DNA from: Candidatus Aegiribacteria sp.
GTDB taxonomy: Bacteria; Fermentibacterota; Fermentibacteria; Fermentibacterales; JCC-6
Length of the DNA stretch: 64,000 nucleotides
Reading direction: 5' to 3'
Assembly: GCA_013138965.1 (NCBI GenBank)
Contig: WTBT01000057.1
Span: forward strand, 1-64,000
Position 1 is the stretch's first letter, and each line of letters begins with the position of its first letter. Positions 43,099 through 51,224 of the stretch are shown here, piece after piece. The notes under the pieces are model-generated. The model ran no database searches, had not been told where the DNA came from, and saw only the letters and a list, made by a program, of their open reading frames with translations. A program made the translations under genes and the position numbers.

Positions 43099-43920
43099 TC
43101 AGTTTTCGTAGCTGGAAGTGGAATCAGGTGATTCCGCCACATCCGGACTTTCAATAAAGCACGTTTCCCCGTGAAAAGGGCAGTATACACCATCTGAGGT
43201 AATTTCGTAATAGGAGTAACCATCGTCGGGGCAATGGAACCCGCTCCTCTGGCCGAATACACCATCGCTCTGTTCGTACATTTCCCCAAAACCGGACGGA
43301 TACCCGTAACCAGCATCGATATACTCGTAAACTACTGCAGCAAGACTGTCCCTGAGTGTTCCGCAGGCTGAACCGCCGGTATCGAGCCCGTTTCCAAGAT
43401 GGCCGGCGGAACAGAACAGAACACCCTCTTCAGTATAATAGTGGAAGCCGCTTGCCGCAGGGCAGAGATAATCCTCCGGGACTCCTCCCTCGGAGAGAGC
43501 CGGAATAACTGTTTCCCTGGCGTACGAGGAACAGAGAACGGTCGCGTTACCCAGGACATTATCAAGAGAGGTGTCTCCCGTTATTGTCCAGTTTCCCTCT
43601 GATCCTATACCGAGCCACAGCGTTCTTGAACCGCCCTCAGCTAGAGAAATGGAAATATTAAACCCGCGATTTTCAGGTCTTCCGGCTCTTATAGCGCCTG
43701 CTGCGGGAGCGCCTTCGAGATAACCCAGGGTACCCGGGGTCAGTAGAGCAGCCAGGCTGTCCGAGAGGAAAGAGTACGCTTCCTCGATTTCACCTGCGGC
43801 CAGGTGTTCGATGTATCCCCTGCCCGTATCAATCAGCCTCTTTCCTGTACTGTTACCCCGGGCCACAACGGCGGCAATGATCAGCAGGACTATCGCGGCA
43901 GCTGTAAGGGCTTTCCTCAT
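43099..43920 (-). CDS. Membrane-anchored protein with two Cys-Pro zinc-finger-like repeats
   Basis: 273 residues. ATG 43920 overlaps the stop of the upstream gene (ATGA). Single N-terminal helix (3-20). Two similar segments occur in the second half: 'LCPAASGFHYYTEEGVLFCSAGH' (in part) near 153 and 'HCPDDGYSYYEITSDGVYCPFHG' (in part) near 230. Each is CP-x-n-G-aromatic-n-G-V-x-C-x-x-H, as seen in the C-terminal region of some type II secretion/pilin-like proteins. No known family for the whole. Extracytoplasmic and possibly metal-binding. In an operon with an outer-membrane protein and rnd. Confidence 0.72.
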   Translation of the reverse strand: MRKALTAAAIVLLIIAAVVARGNSTGKRLIDTGRGYIEHLAAGEIEEAYSFLSDSLAALLTPGTLGYLEGAPAAGAIRAGRPENRGFNISISLAEGGSRTLWLGIGSEGNWTITGDTSLDNVLGNATVLCSSYARETVIPALSEGGVPEDYLCPAASGFHYYTEEGVLFCSAGHLGNGLDTGGSACGTLRDSLAAVVYEYIDAGYGYPSGFGEMYEQSDGVFGQRSGFHCPDDGYSYYEITSDGVYCPFHGETCFIESPDVAESPDSTSSYEN

Positions 43921-44846
43921 CTTGTGCCGGATGAACCGGTTGATCCTTTGAACAGTTTGGTGAAATCGAGGCCTGTTCCGCTTATCATGAGCCCCCATTC
44001 CTTGGTTGTGTTCTCTCCTCCCAGCCGATAGAAGACTTCTGCCGTAAGGTTAAGGCTTTCGTTGTTGAGAGAGAAACCTGCGCGTAGATCCTGATAACTG
44101 AATTCGCTTCCGATCTGGTCAGACCAACTCCCATTAATCCTGGCCTCAGTTTCACCTCTTGTAACAATTTCCCCTCCAAGCCTCAGGCTCAGTTCCGGGT
44201 TGACAGGCAGAACGAAAAAGCCTGCGAGCCGCAGTTCGACCGGAGGTTTGGTTTCTGCCGAATCTCTTCTGTCAGCATGGAGCCTGTCCCAGGCCGACAG
44301 GTAATATCTGAGCCCTGCGGTAGCTTCGATATTGATGCCTGAACCACTTGAGATGGGGCTTACTACAGTCATGGCTCCGTCGAAGGCGAAATGCCTGTCA
44401 CTTTCAGAATAGTCTCCGGATTCGAGAGCTCCCTTAAGTGGAATCCTGATGGCTCCTCTTGCGAAAATCCTTGGTTCCCTGGTAAGCCATCCGTCGAGGG
44501 TAATCCAGGGATCCGCAATTCCGATGCCATTGGATTTTCCGGGTCCCTGCAGCTGAATGAAGCCGGGAATAATCACCGACAGTGTATGACTGTTTGTCAA
44601 TCCGTACCTGCCCAGGAACTGGAATCTTAGTACACCGAGACTCGTGCTGTATTCATGTTCCTCACTGTTGCCAAGGGAATCTGTCCGCCAGGATTTGCTT
44701 GCCCCGAAATACCCTAAGGCAACGTCCCCCTCGGCCTGCATGGAAAGGAGGGCTTCTGTAAGATTATCGTAATAAAGAGGGTCGTATGACAAAGCAATAC
44801 CGCAGGCAAGAAGAATAACAGAAATCAGGATTCGGCATCCAGACAT
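43917..44846 (-). CDS. Outer-membrane beta-barrel protein, unknown
   Basis: 309 residues. ATG 44846 is chosen for AAGGAG seven bases upstream and a clear signal peptide ('ILISVILLACGIALS'). The mature part has many amphipathic strands ('TLSVIIPGFIQLQG', 'RIFARGAIRIPLKGAL', 'LRYYLSAWDRL', 'ELSLRLGGEIVTRG') typical of 12-14-strand outer-membrane channels, similar in style to PF13557 (phenol MetA/transporter-like). Function unknown. Divergent from the OmpA-type gene across a 134-bp region. Confidence 0.75.
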   Translation of the reverse strand: MSGCRILISVILLACGIALSYDPLYYDNLTEALLSMQAEGDVALGYFGASKSWRTDSLGNSEEHEYSTSLGVLRFQFLGRYGLTNSHTLSVIIPGFIQLQGPGKSNGIGIADPWITLDGWLTREPRIFARGAIRIPLKGALESGDYSESDRHFAFDGAMTVVSPISSGSGINIEATAGLRYYLSAWDRLHADRRDSAETKPPVELRLAGFFVLPVNPELSLRLGGEIVTRGETEARINGSWSDQIGSEFSYQDLRAGFSLNNESLNLTAEVFYRLGGENTTKEWGLMISGTGLDFTKLFKGSTGSSGTR

Positions 44847-44901
44847 GTGAAGGCTCCTTTCCTTAAAATAAGAATAGTTCTGCCTCATTCTCATTAGAGA
44901 G

Positions 44902-44930
44902 TTGACATATACTGCTAATGCTTTTCTAAT
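44902..44930 (+). promoter_or_regulatory. Strong sigma-70-type promoter of OmpA-family gene
   Basis: TTGACA at 44902-44907, 17-bp spacer, TCTAAT at 44925-44930. About 45 nt of leader to ATG 44981, with AAGGAAGG as ribosome-binding site. Close to the consensus, as expected for an abundant envelope protein. Confidence 0.6.
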
Positions 44931-44980
44931 AGCATAATCGTCTTTGCGCAAGTCATAACTAGTTCTGAAAGGAAGGTACA

Positions 44981-46984
44981 ATGAAAAACAGGGGTTTAAT
45001 ACTGATTCTGACGCTTTTACTTGCAGTAGGATCTGCATTCTCTATGCCCTCGATCCTGGGGTTCAGAGGAGTCAACAGAGTTCTTGATGCCAGGACCATC
45101 GGGTCCAACCAGATGGCATTCAGCGTCGTAGGAAGGTACTGGAGCAGTGCGGACAAGTACGACAATCTTCATTACCGCCCGGGGGGAAGCGCGTCGGATA
45201 CCGTCCTGAGCGTTGAAGATTCCGAGCATCTGTCTCAGGGGTACTTCACCCTTGATTACGGCCTTACAAGCTTTATGGAAATTGCCGCAAGAATCAGCTA
45301 CGTAGGTACCTACTACGAATTTGACCTCACACCTCCAAGAAATGAAACAATAGGCCAGTGGGATGGTGTTCACGGCATGGGTGATATCATGCTTGGTTAC
45401 AAGATCGGTTTCACACCCACTCCATCCACTGAAGTTCTATGGCTCGGACTGGCCAACTGGTTCATGTTTGCTCCAACGAGCAACCAGATCGTTGATTGTG
45501 AGGAGTACGACGGCAGATTCGACGACGCAACCCCAATGCTTACCATGCGTCAGCCCAGCCTTTCGACCGGGCACACAAGCATGGGCATAGATGGGCTGGT
45601 TTCGTTGGATTTGGCCAACGTCCTGCCGGGAACACCGCTTAGACTGCATGTTAATGCCGGTTACTCCAAGTACAAGCAGACAATAACGTTTAATGATTAC
45701 AGGCTTCAGTTCGACAGTACCGGGCGCAGGACACGGGCTGATGAACTACTGGTAAGCTCTATTATTGAAGATAATGCGCTTGATTTCGGGATTGCCCTTG
45801 AATTCCCGACCAAGTTCGCGGTTATCTACACCGAGTATTCTCTCAAAAAATACCTGGACAGAGATTATTACAACCATGTAGCCTACTTCACCCCGGGAAT
45901 CCGAGTGTTTTCCGGCGGCGGAATCATCATGGACTTCTGTTTCAATATGGGTCTTACCGCATTTGACCCGGAGTTTTTTGACTTCGGTCATGGTCTTTAC
46001 CAGAGCGGAAACGTAGACATAGAGGATAGAGATCAGAGAGCCCCCCTTCCCGAAGGCGGAACGCAGGACTGGGGTGTCGCGGGAAGCATAGCCTTCTCAA
46101 GCGATCTGCTTATCAAAGCGCCTGTAACGACCGGAACAATATCCGGTATGATCACAGATGCGGAACTGGGAGACGCTGTGGAGGCCACCGTTTCCTTCCC
46201 TGGAGCTGCGGTGGCTGCCGCTATATCCGATCCGGTGACAGGATTCTACTCCGCTACCATTAACGCGGGTAGTATTCCTGTAACGGTAGCCGCCATCGGC
46301 TACAAGGCTGCATCGGCTACAGTGGTTCTTGAAGCTGGACAGGATGTTGTTCTGGACTTCGCTCTTGAAGAGCAGGCAGGTCTTGGTCAGATCGCCGGTA
46401 CCGTAACCGAATTTGAGAACGGTGATCCTCTGCTGGCAACCATCTCTGTAGAGCTGGAGGATACAACCATTACGTTCGAATCCACTCCAAACGGTATCTT
46501 CCTGTTCGATGTTCCCGAAGGAACCTGGACAGTCAGGGCAGAAGCAGACGCTTATAAATCCGCTTCTGACATAGTGGTCATCGAGGCCGACCAGACTTCA
46601 ATAGTGGACTTTGTCCTTAAGCCCGAGCTTATTACCGGACAGGTTATATCCTTCGATAACATCTACTTCGACAGCGGCAGCGCCAACATCAAGCCCGAAT
46701 CCTACTACGTCCTGGACAATATGGTTGAGATACTCAACGCCAACCCGAATGCCATGGTTCAGGTAGCCGGACACACAGATTCGGATGGCAGCTCAAGTTA
46801 CAACCAGACCCTCAGCGAGCAGAGGGCAGCATCGGTATTCAATTTCCTTGTGCAGCGGGGCGTTCCTGCCCGCATGCTGACCACAATGGGATTTGGAGAA
46901 AATCAGCCGGTAGTTCCCAATACTTCCGCATCGAACAAAGCGATGAACAGAAGGATTGAGTTTACGGTTCTCTCCAACAGATAG
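44981..46984 (+). CDS. OmpA-family protein: beta-barrel, two carboxypeptidase-regulatory-like domains, OmpA domain
   Basis: 667 residues. Signal peptide 1-21. N-terminal barrel-like part (about 22-385, strands such as 'LRLHVNAGYSKYKQTITF'). Then two Ig-like carboxypeptidase-regulatory repeats (about 387-465 and 470-545: 'GTISGMITDAELGDAVEATVSFPG' in part; 'GQIAGTVTEFENGDPLLATISVEL' in part). The C-terminal OmpA domain (about 550-667) has 'VQVAGHTDSDGSSSYNQTLSEQRA' (in part), the peptidoglycan-binding motif. It most likely anchors the outer membrane to the wall. Strong promoter and terminator suggest high expression. Confidence 0.9.
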   Translation: MKNRGLILILTLLLAVGSAFSMPSILGFRGVNRVLDARTIGSNQMAFSVVGRYWSSADKYDNLHYRPGGSASDTVLSVEDSEHLSQGYFTLDYGLTSFMEIAARISYVGTYYEFDLTPPRNETIGQWDGVHGMGDIMLGYKIGFTPTPSTEVLWLGLANWFMFAPTSNQIVDCEEYDGRFDDATPMLTMRQPSLSTGHTSMGIDGLVSLDLANVLPGTPLRLHVNAGYSKYKQTITFNDYRLQFDSTGRRTRADELLVSSIIEDNALDFGIALEFPTKFAVIYTEYSLKKYLDRDYYNHVAYFTPGIRVFSGGGIIMDFCFNMGLTAFDPEFFDFGHGLYQSGNVDIEDRDQRAPLPEGGTQDWGVAGSIAFSSDLLIKAPVTTGTISGMITDAELGDAVEATVSFPGAAVAAAISDPVTGFYSATINAGSIPVTVAAIGYKAASATVVLEAGQDVVLDFALEEQAGLGQIAGTVTEFENGDPLLATISVELEDTTITFESTPNGIFLFDVPEGTWTVRAEADAYKSASDIVVIEADQTSIVDFVLKPELITGQVISFDNIYFDSGSANIKPESYYVLDNMVEILNANPNAMVQVAGHTDSDGSSSYNQTLSEQRAASVFNFLVQRGVPARMLTTMGFGENQPVVPNTSASNKAMNRRIEFTVLSNR

Positions 46985-46996
46985 TACTCTGAAAAG

Positions 46997-47019
46997 AGGG
47001 GGCGGTTTATCCGCCCCCT
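46997..47019 (+). terminator. Terminator of OmpA-family gene
   Basis: AGGGGGCGG (46997-47005), loop TTTAT, CCGCCCCCT (47011-47019), with a TTTTTT run shortly after. Clear intrinsic-type terminator. Confidence 0.8.
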
Positions 47020-47187
47020 GCCTTCTTCCCTTTTTTCACTGAATTCCTGACTCAGAAACATCGGATACCGTCAGATCAAACAGAACTGAAGAGGATACTG
47101 TCAATTGACATGACATTTCCCCGCTGATAGTATAAAACAGCGACAGGTCAACAATTACAACAGAACTGCTTAATCGGGAGGGGAATC

Positions 47188-48120
47188 ATGTTCGGTCGAA
47201 ATCCGGTTCAGAACTTCATTAGAAACCTCGTAAGGCTTATTATTCTCGTGCCATTTTGGCTTCTCCTGGTCTGGCCCGACCTTGCCGAACTTGAATCCAT
47301 GTACATCTGGATAGCCGTGAAATCCATCGCACTGCTGTGGTTTGCCAACGTGTTCGCGAAAATGTTCTTCATTATTCCGCAATGGCAGAGAATGGTACTT
47401 CTGAGACTGGGAAAATCAGTTGGAGCCAGAGGCCCGGGGGTCATCATTGTGCCGCCTTTCATATACTCTGTTGCCAGGATGATAGATATCCGGATAACCA
47501 CTTATGAAGTCAAAGCGACAAAGACGCTGACCCGGGACAACATTCCCATTGACGTTACGGCTGCAGTTGAGCTTGAAGTAGAAGATCCGGAAAGAGCCGC
47601 AATCGAGGTTCAGAATTACTGGAAGACAACCGAATGGGCATCCATGGAAGCTCTGAAGAGTACGATCGGCGGAAACGACCTTCGGCCCCTTCTCAGTGAA
47701 ACAGAGCGTATTGCCGCCGACCTGAAGAAGATTATTGACACCGCGGCCGTAGATTACGGCGTGAATGTCAGGGCGGTCCGTATAACTGATGTGGGAACAC
47801 CGCACTCATTGATCGAGGAACTTGCCGTTATCGCCCGTGCGGAACGTGCAGCCAAGGCCAAGATAATACAGGCAGAGGCGGAGAAAATTGTAGCCACATC
47901 TCTGAAAGAGGCTTCGGAGTTACTTTCCCAGCAGCCCGAAGCCATGAAGTTAAGGCAGATACAGGCCCTGCTTGATATTTCAAAGGAAGAGAGTTCCATG
48001 GTCATCATATATCCCATGGACAGCCTGATGGGACAGCAGATTGCCTCTGCCACTGCGGGAAACCGGGCGAGTAAGATCAAGATGAATCCGGGTGTCCAGG
48101 TCTTTCCGTCGGAGGAATAG
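47188..48120 (+). CDS. Slipin/SPFH (band 7) membrane protein
   Basis: 310 residues. Two N-terminal helices (about 12-32, 40-62), then the SPFH domain ('LLRLGKSVGARGPGVIIVPPFI', 'RITTYEVKATKTLTRDNIPIDVTAAVELEVEDP', each in part) and a helical stalk rich in Ala/Glu ('AERAAKAKIIQAEAEKIVATSL'). Slipins build membrane rafts or scaffolds, often beside NfeD-type proteases; none is adjacent here. GGGAGGGG precedes the ATG. Confidence 0.92.
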   Translation: MFGRNPVQNFIRNLVRLIILVPFWLLLVWPDLAELESMYIWIAVKSIALLWFANVFAKMFFIIPQWQRMVLLRLGKSVGARGPGVIIVPPFIYSVARMIDIRITTYEVKATKTLTRDNIPIDVTAAVELEVEDPERAAIEVQNYWKTTEWASMEALKSTIGGNDLRPLLSETERIAADLKKIIDTAAVDYGVNVRAVRITDVGTPHSLIEELAVIARAERAAKAKIIQAEAEKIVATSLKEASELLSQQPEAMKLRQIQALLDISKEESSMVIIYPMDSLMGQQIASATAGNRASKIKMNPGVQVFPSEE

Positions 48121-48141
48121 GGGAGAAGACCGGGGGGATCG

Positions 48142-48567
48142 CTACTCTTCCACGGATGGCCGTAGACCGGTATTTTTCCATTGGAGAAACTGCTGAATTA
48201 TCTTCCTGTGATCAAAAGCAATCAGGTCGGGAAGATCGTCCGGAGCAAAAACCGCAGCTTCCGCGGCATCATCGCCACCTTCGGGACAGCCATCGGCCCT
48301 GCAGTGGTACACTACACTCACCGTATCTCCCCTCGGATCTCTCCAGGGCTTTGAGTAGACATGGAAAATACTTACGACCTCAATATCCAGGGAGGTTTCC
48401 TCCCTGGCTTCCCTGCGTACGGCCTCAGCCAGGCTTTCTCCCGGATCCACGAACCCTCCCGGAATAGCCCATCCTGAGGGAGGGTACCTGCGCTTCACCA
48501 GCACTAATTTTCCATCAGGAAGTTCGATTATCGCGTCGACTGTAATAAGCGGTGTTACCGGTCTCAT
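48142..48567 (-). CDS. Nudix hydrolase, ADP-ribose-pyrophosphatase-like
   Basis: 141 residues. Nudix box 'GGFVDPGESLAEAVRREAREETSLDI' (quoted in part) has all acidic ligands (G-x5-E-x7-REAREET). The N-terminal 'VKRRYPPSGWAIPGG' resembles small ADP-ribose or dihydroneopterin hydrolases. It cleaves a nucleoside diphosphate linked to another moiety; the substrate is not certain. GGAGA precedes ATG. Converges with the slipin gene. Confidence 0.9.
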   Translation of the reverse strand: MRPVTPLITVDAIIELPDGKLVLVKRRYPPSGWAIPGGFVDPGESLAEAVRREAREETSLDIEVVSIFHVYSKPWRDPRGDTVSVVYHCRADGCPEGGDDAAEAAVFAPDDLPDLIAFDHRKIIQQFLQWKNTGLRPSVEE

Positions 48568-48660
48568 CCGATCTCCATTTGTTACGTTTGGAACAATCTG
48601 TCTATATTACCGTATATATACGAAGCAGGCCGATTGAGAACACCTCATGAAAGGAAAGTA

Positions 48661-49119
48661 ATGAAAAAGTACCTGACAGTACTTATGATTGCGGGGCTTA
48701 TCACTGGAGCGTGCGGCAATTCTGAAAACTCTGCCGATGAGACATCCGAGGGGGAGCCGGTAGAAACGGCTGGAGAACTCACGTGGTTTGAGGATGATTA
48801 TAATGCCGCCTGCGCGGAAGCAGCCGCATCGGGAAAACCTATGCTCATTGACATGTACGCCGACTGGTGCGGACCCTGCGTAACCCTTGGAGAAGAGTAC
48901 TTCACAAGCGAGGAGATGCGCCCGGTTCTTTCGAATTTCGTTCTTCTCAGGCTTGATGTCGATAATCCGGAAGTAGCTTCTTACGCCCAGCAGTACAATG
49001 TTTCGGCTATCCCATGTGTGGTGATAGCGGAAGCCGACGGTACGGAAATCGACAGAATCGTCGGTACCACGCCCACAATAGGCGAGTACGTAAGGGCTCT
49101 TGAATCCATCCTTCTGTAG
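48661..49119 (+). CDS. Thioredoxin-fold lipoprotein
   Basis: 152 residues from ATG 48661 (AAGGAAAG upstream). Lipid signal ends LITGAC (Cys near 17). The thioredoxin domain (about 40-150) has the redox motif WCGPC at 69-73 and the cis-Pro ('VSAIPCVVI', with a further Cys). It resembles the C-terminal domain of DsbD (thioredoxin_7). Periplasmic disulfide reduction is likely. The extra Cys next to cis-Pro is uncommon. Hairpin terminator follows. Confidence 0.88.
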   Translation: MKKYLTVLMIAGLITGACGNSENSADETSEGEPVETAGELTWFEDDYNAACAEAAASGKPMLIDMYADWCGPCVTLGEEYFTSEEMRPVLSNFVLLRLDVDNPEVASYAQQYNVSAIPCVVIAEADGTEIDRIVGTTPTIGEYVRALESILL

Positions 49120-49146
49120 CTCTCTAAGAAACCGTTCATTGAGAAG

Positions 49147-49170
49147 GCGGGGAGTTTCAACACTCCCCGC
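49147..49170. terminator. Bidirectional hairpin terminator
   Basis: GCGGGGAGT (49147-49155), loop TTCAAC, ACTCCCCGC (49162-49170). Lies between two converging genes. Confidence 0.7.
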
Positions 49171-49218
49171 TTCCCGTTTACTGAGTAGAATATACTTGCA
49201 CTGAAGAACCGCCCGTTA

Positions 49219-50355
49219 TCACTGATCGGCAAGCTCCACGATGTAGAGTATCTGATAACCGTCAGGGGGGTCCAGTGACCAGGCCAGTATGCCTTCCTCA
49301 TCCACATGAACCTCCCACAGGAGGCCTGAATGCCCGGTTATGCCGGGCAGTTCAGCAGTGAAAAGGTGATTTCCCTCGTAATCGAAAACGTCAAAAGTCG
49401 GGGTTTCCTCGGTTCCTCTTCTTACCCAGAGTCTGTGCTGATCATCGATTCCCATAGAATGGATCTTCCATCGGAAAGGGTCAGGCATGTAGTTCAGCTC
49501 TCCATTTGCCCCCATGTTCCTTGCCCTGGTGTTCCAGAATTCAGCTTCCTCGATTATCTCCTGTTCGCTCTTCTCGGCCATTGGAGTGTCCAGCTTGAAT
49601 TCGACAAAGACATCACCATTCACATCGAAACCTGTGATTTGATATTCTTTCGTGTCCCTCCGGGCGAGGAAGACGTTTCCTTCCCTGTCTGAAGTAAACA
49701 CGTTCGCGAAGTAGGACTCGTTTATCAGGACTGTGAAATCGATGAAGTCAAATGGAAACGTGTTCTCCCAGTATGTGATAATCGGTTCTTTGGAATCGGA
49801 TTCGAACTTACCGACCACCGCTGTCACGAACAGCTGCCCGTCCTCTACGTCGAACGTGTTATGTGTTCCCAGGTAAGTATTCGACTCCGCGGGAGTGATC
49901 CAGAGGATCGGCTCATTGATGATTTCCACCGTTACTCCAAGCCATTCACCATCAGGGCTGAATGTATGCAGGCCACCTGTCTGCATATCCAGCATCACAA
50001 CATGTCCGTCGGTCAGGCGGGTCATCGACAGAGGGTTTACGACCTCGCCGGGTCCGGTACCCCTCCGTCCGTACTGTCTGACGAACTCCCCTCCGGTTGT
50101 GTACTCACGCACGCAGCAGGCCGGACGGTCAAGGATAAGGATGTTGCCGTCCAGGGTATGAGATGAGGCTTCTATCGAACCGAGAACGTAATTCGAATCA
50201 CCGAGCTCCACACCGATGGAGTCTACAAACAGGAGTTCAAGGGTTATGCCTGTGTCTTCGGCAGACTCATCGACTGCAGCCTCAGGCTGCCCGTCTCCAC
50301 AGGCCGCGACCGTAAGAGCGAGAATTACAGAGGCACATATCATAAGATATTTCAT
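49219..50355 (-). CDS. 6-bladed beta-propeller lipoprotein, paralogue
   Basis: 378 residues from ATG 50355 (AAGGAGA upstream). Lipid signal ends TVAAC. It shares 'VDSIGVELGDSNYVLGSI' and 'YGRRGTGPGEVV' with the lipoprotein at 39256-40479, and the same C-terminal 'LWV.RGT..TP.F.V.D.EG..LFTA' (here 'LWVRRGTEETPTFDVFDYEG' in part). The two are clear paralogues with about the same domain plan. Periplasmic or surface location is expected; function unknown. Confidence 0.87.
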   Translation of the reverse strand: MKYLMICASVILALTVAACGDGQPEAAVDESAEDTGITLELLFVDSIGVELGDSNYVLGSIEASSHTLDGNILILDRPACCVREYTTGGEFVRQYGRRGTGPGEVVNPLSMTRLTDGHVVMLDMQTGGLHTFSPDGEWLGVTVEIINEPILWITPAESNTYLGTHNTFDVEDGQLFVTAVVGKFESDSKEPIITYWENTFPFDFIDFTVLINESYFANVFTSDREGNVFLARRDTKEYQITGFDVNGDVFVEFKLDTPMAEKSEQEIIEEAEFWNTRARNMGANGELNYMPDPFRWKIHSMGIDDQHRLWVRRGTEETPTFDVFDYEGNHLFTAELPGITGHSGLLWEVHVDEEGILAWSLDPPDGYQILYIVELADQ

Positions 50356-50476
50356 ATTGCTCTCCTTCGTGTTACGATTGATACCATACCCATTATATGA
50401 TACGATTATAAGAAAATTCTGGATAGTCGATGGACCGGGTCTCAAGAAGAGCAGTTCGGTTCCGCGGCGTTCAGCT

Positions 50477-51211
50477 TTACTTTCTTCGTCCTACTGGAGC
50501 TATGTAAATCACGAATTCATCCTCACCATCGAATCCAAGCAGCAAGTCCATTGCTTCCTGGTCGTAGGCTCCTATACCGCAGGTGCCCAGACCCGGCGCG
50601 GTGCAGGCAAGATAGAGGTTCTGGCAGAGGTGCCCGGCGTCAATGGCGATTATCTTGTGTGAAACGGGGCCGTATCTCCATTCGGTTCTGTAAGGGATAA
50701 CGGACCAGACGAACGTAACAGCGCAGTTCCCGCAGAAAGTCTGGTCGAGACATCCGCTGATCACCTTTTCCGGAGGTATCTGTTCTCCAAGACAGGCGAT
50801 GGAATGATCGAGGGGAAGATACCTGTAGAGTCCAGGCTCCAGGCCGGTAACGTTATTGACAAGCAGATACGTCTCAAATGGATGGCGTGCGCCCCCGGAA
50901 GGGACAGTTCTCAAGGTCGCAACTCCGTCTCCAAGGACTTTCTGGACACCCTGCGTAGACCACAGAAGCCATGAGAGTTCCTCAAGGCTGATAGGCTCAT
51001 CGGTGAATTTCCTTATGCTTCTTCTTGAGTTGATAACTTCAAGGAGACCCAGATAGGGAATGATCCCGGGTTTTATTACCGGAAGGTCTATGACAGATAT
51101 ACTGTCATCAACCGGTTTCTGAACATCGGGATGTTCGATCTCTTTGGACTGGTCACTTCTGAAACCTTCCAGGAGGTTCCAGTTCGCTTTCAGAAAATTC
51201 ACTTCGGACAT
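50477..51211 (-). CDS. SagB/ThcOx-type nitroreductase-fold dehydrogenase
   Basis: 244 residues. 'RRSIRKFTDEPISLEELSWLLWSTQG' (in part) and 'RTVPSGGARHPFETYLLV' are the SagB signature for the FMN-binding nitroreductase fold; 'AIDAGHLCQNLYLACTAPGLGTCGIGAYD' (in part) completes it. In RiPP pathways such enzymes oxidise azolines to azoles, but here no cyclodehydratase (YcaO) or precursor gene is visible, so it is more likely a stand-alone oxidoreductase. It follows the propeller-like gene at 51225 by 13 bp in the same direction. Confidence 0.9.
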   Translation of the reverse strand: MSEVNFLKANWNLLEGFRSDQSKEIEHPDVQKPVDDSISVIDLPVIKPGIIPYLGLLEVINSRRSIRKFTDEPISLEELSWLLWSTQGVQKVLGDGVATLRTVPSGGARHPFETYLLVNNVTGLEPGLYRYLPLDHSIACLGEQIPPEKVISGCLDQTFCGNCAVTFVWSVIPYRTEWRYGPVSHKIIAIDAGHLCQNLYLACTAPGLGTCGIGAYDQEAMDLLLGFDGEDEFVIYIAPVGRRK

Positions 51212-51224
51212 TAATTATTCCCTT

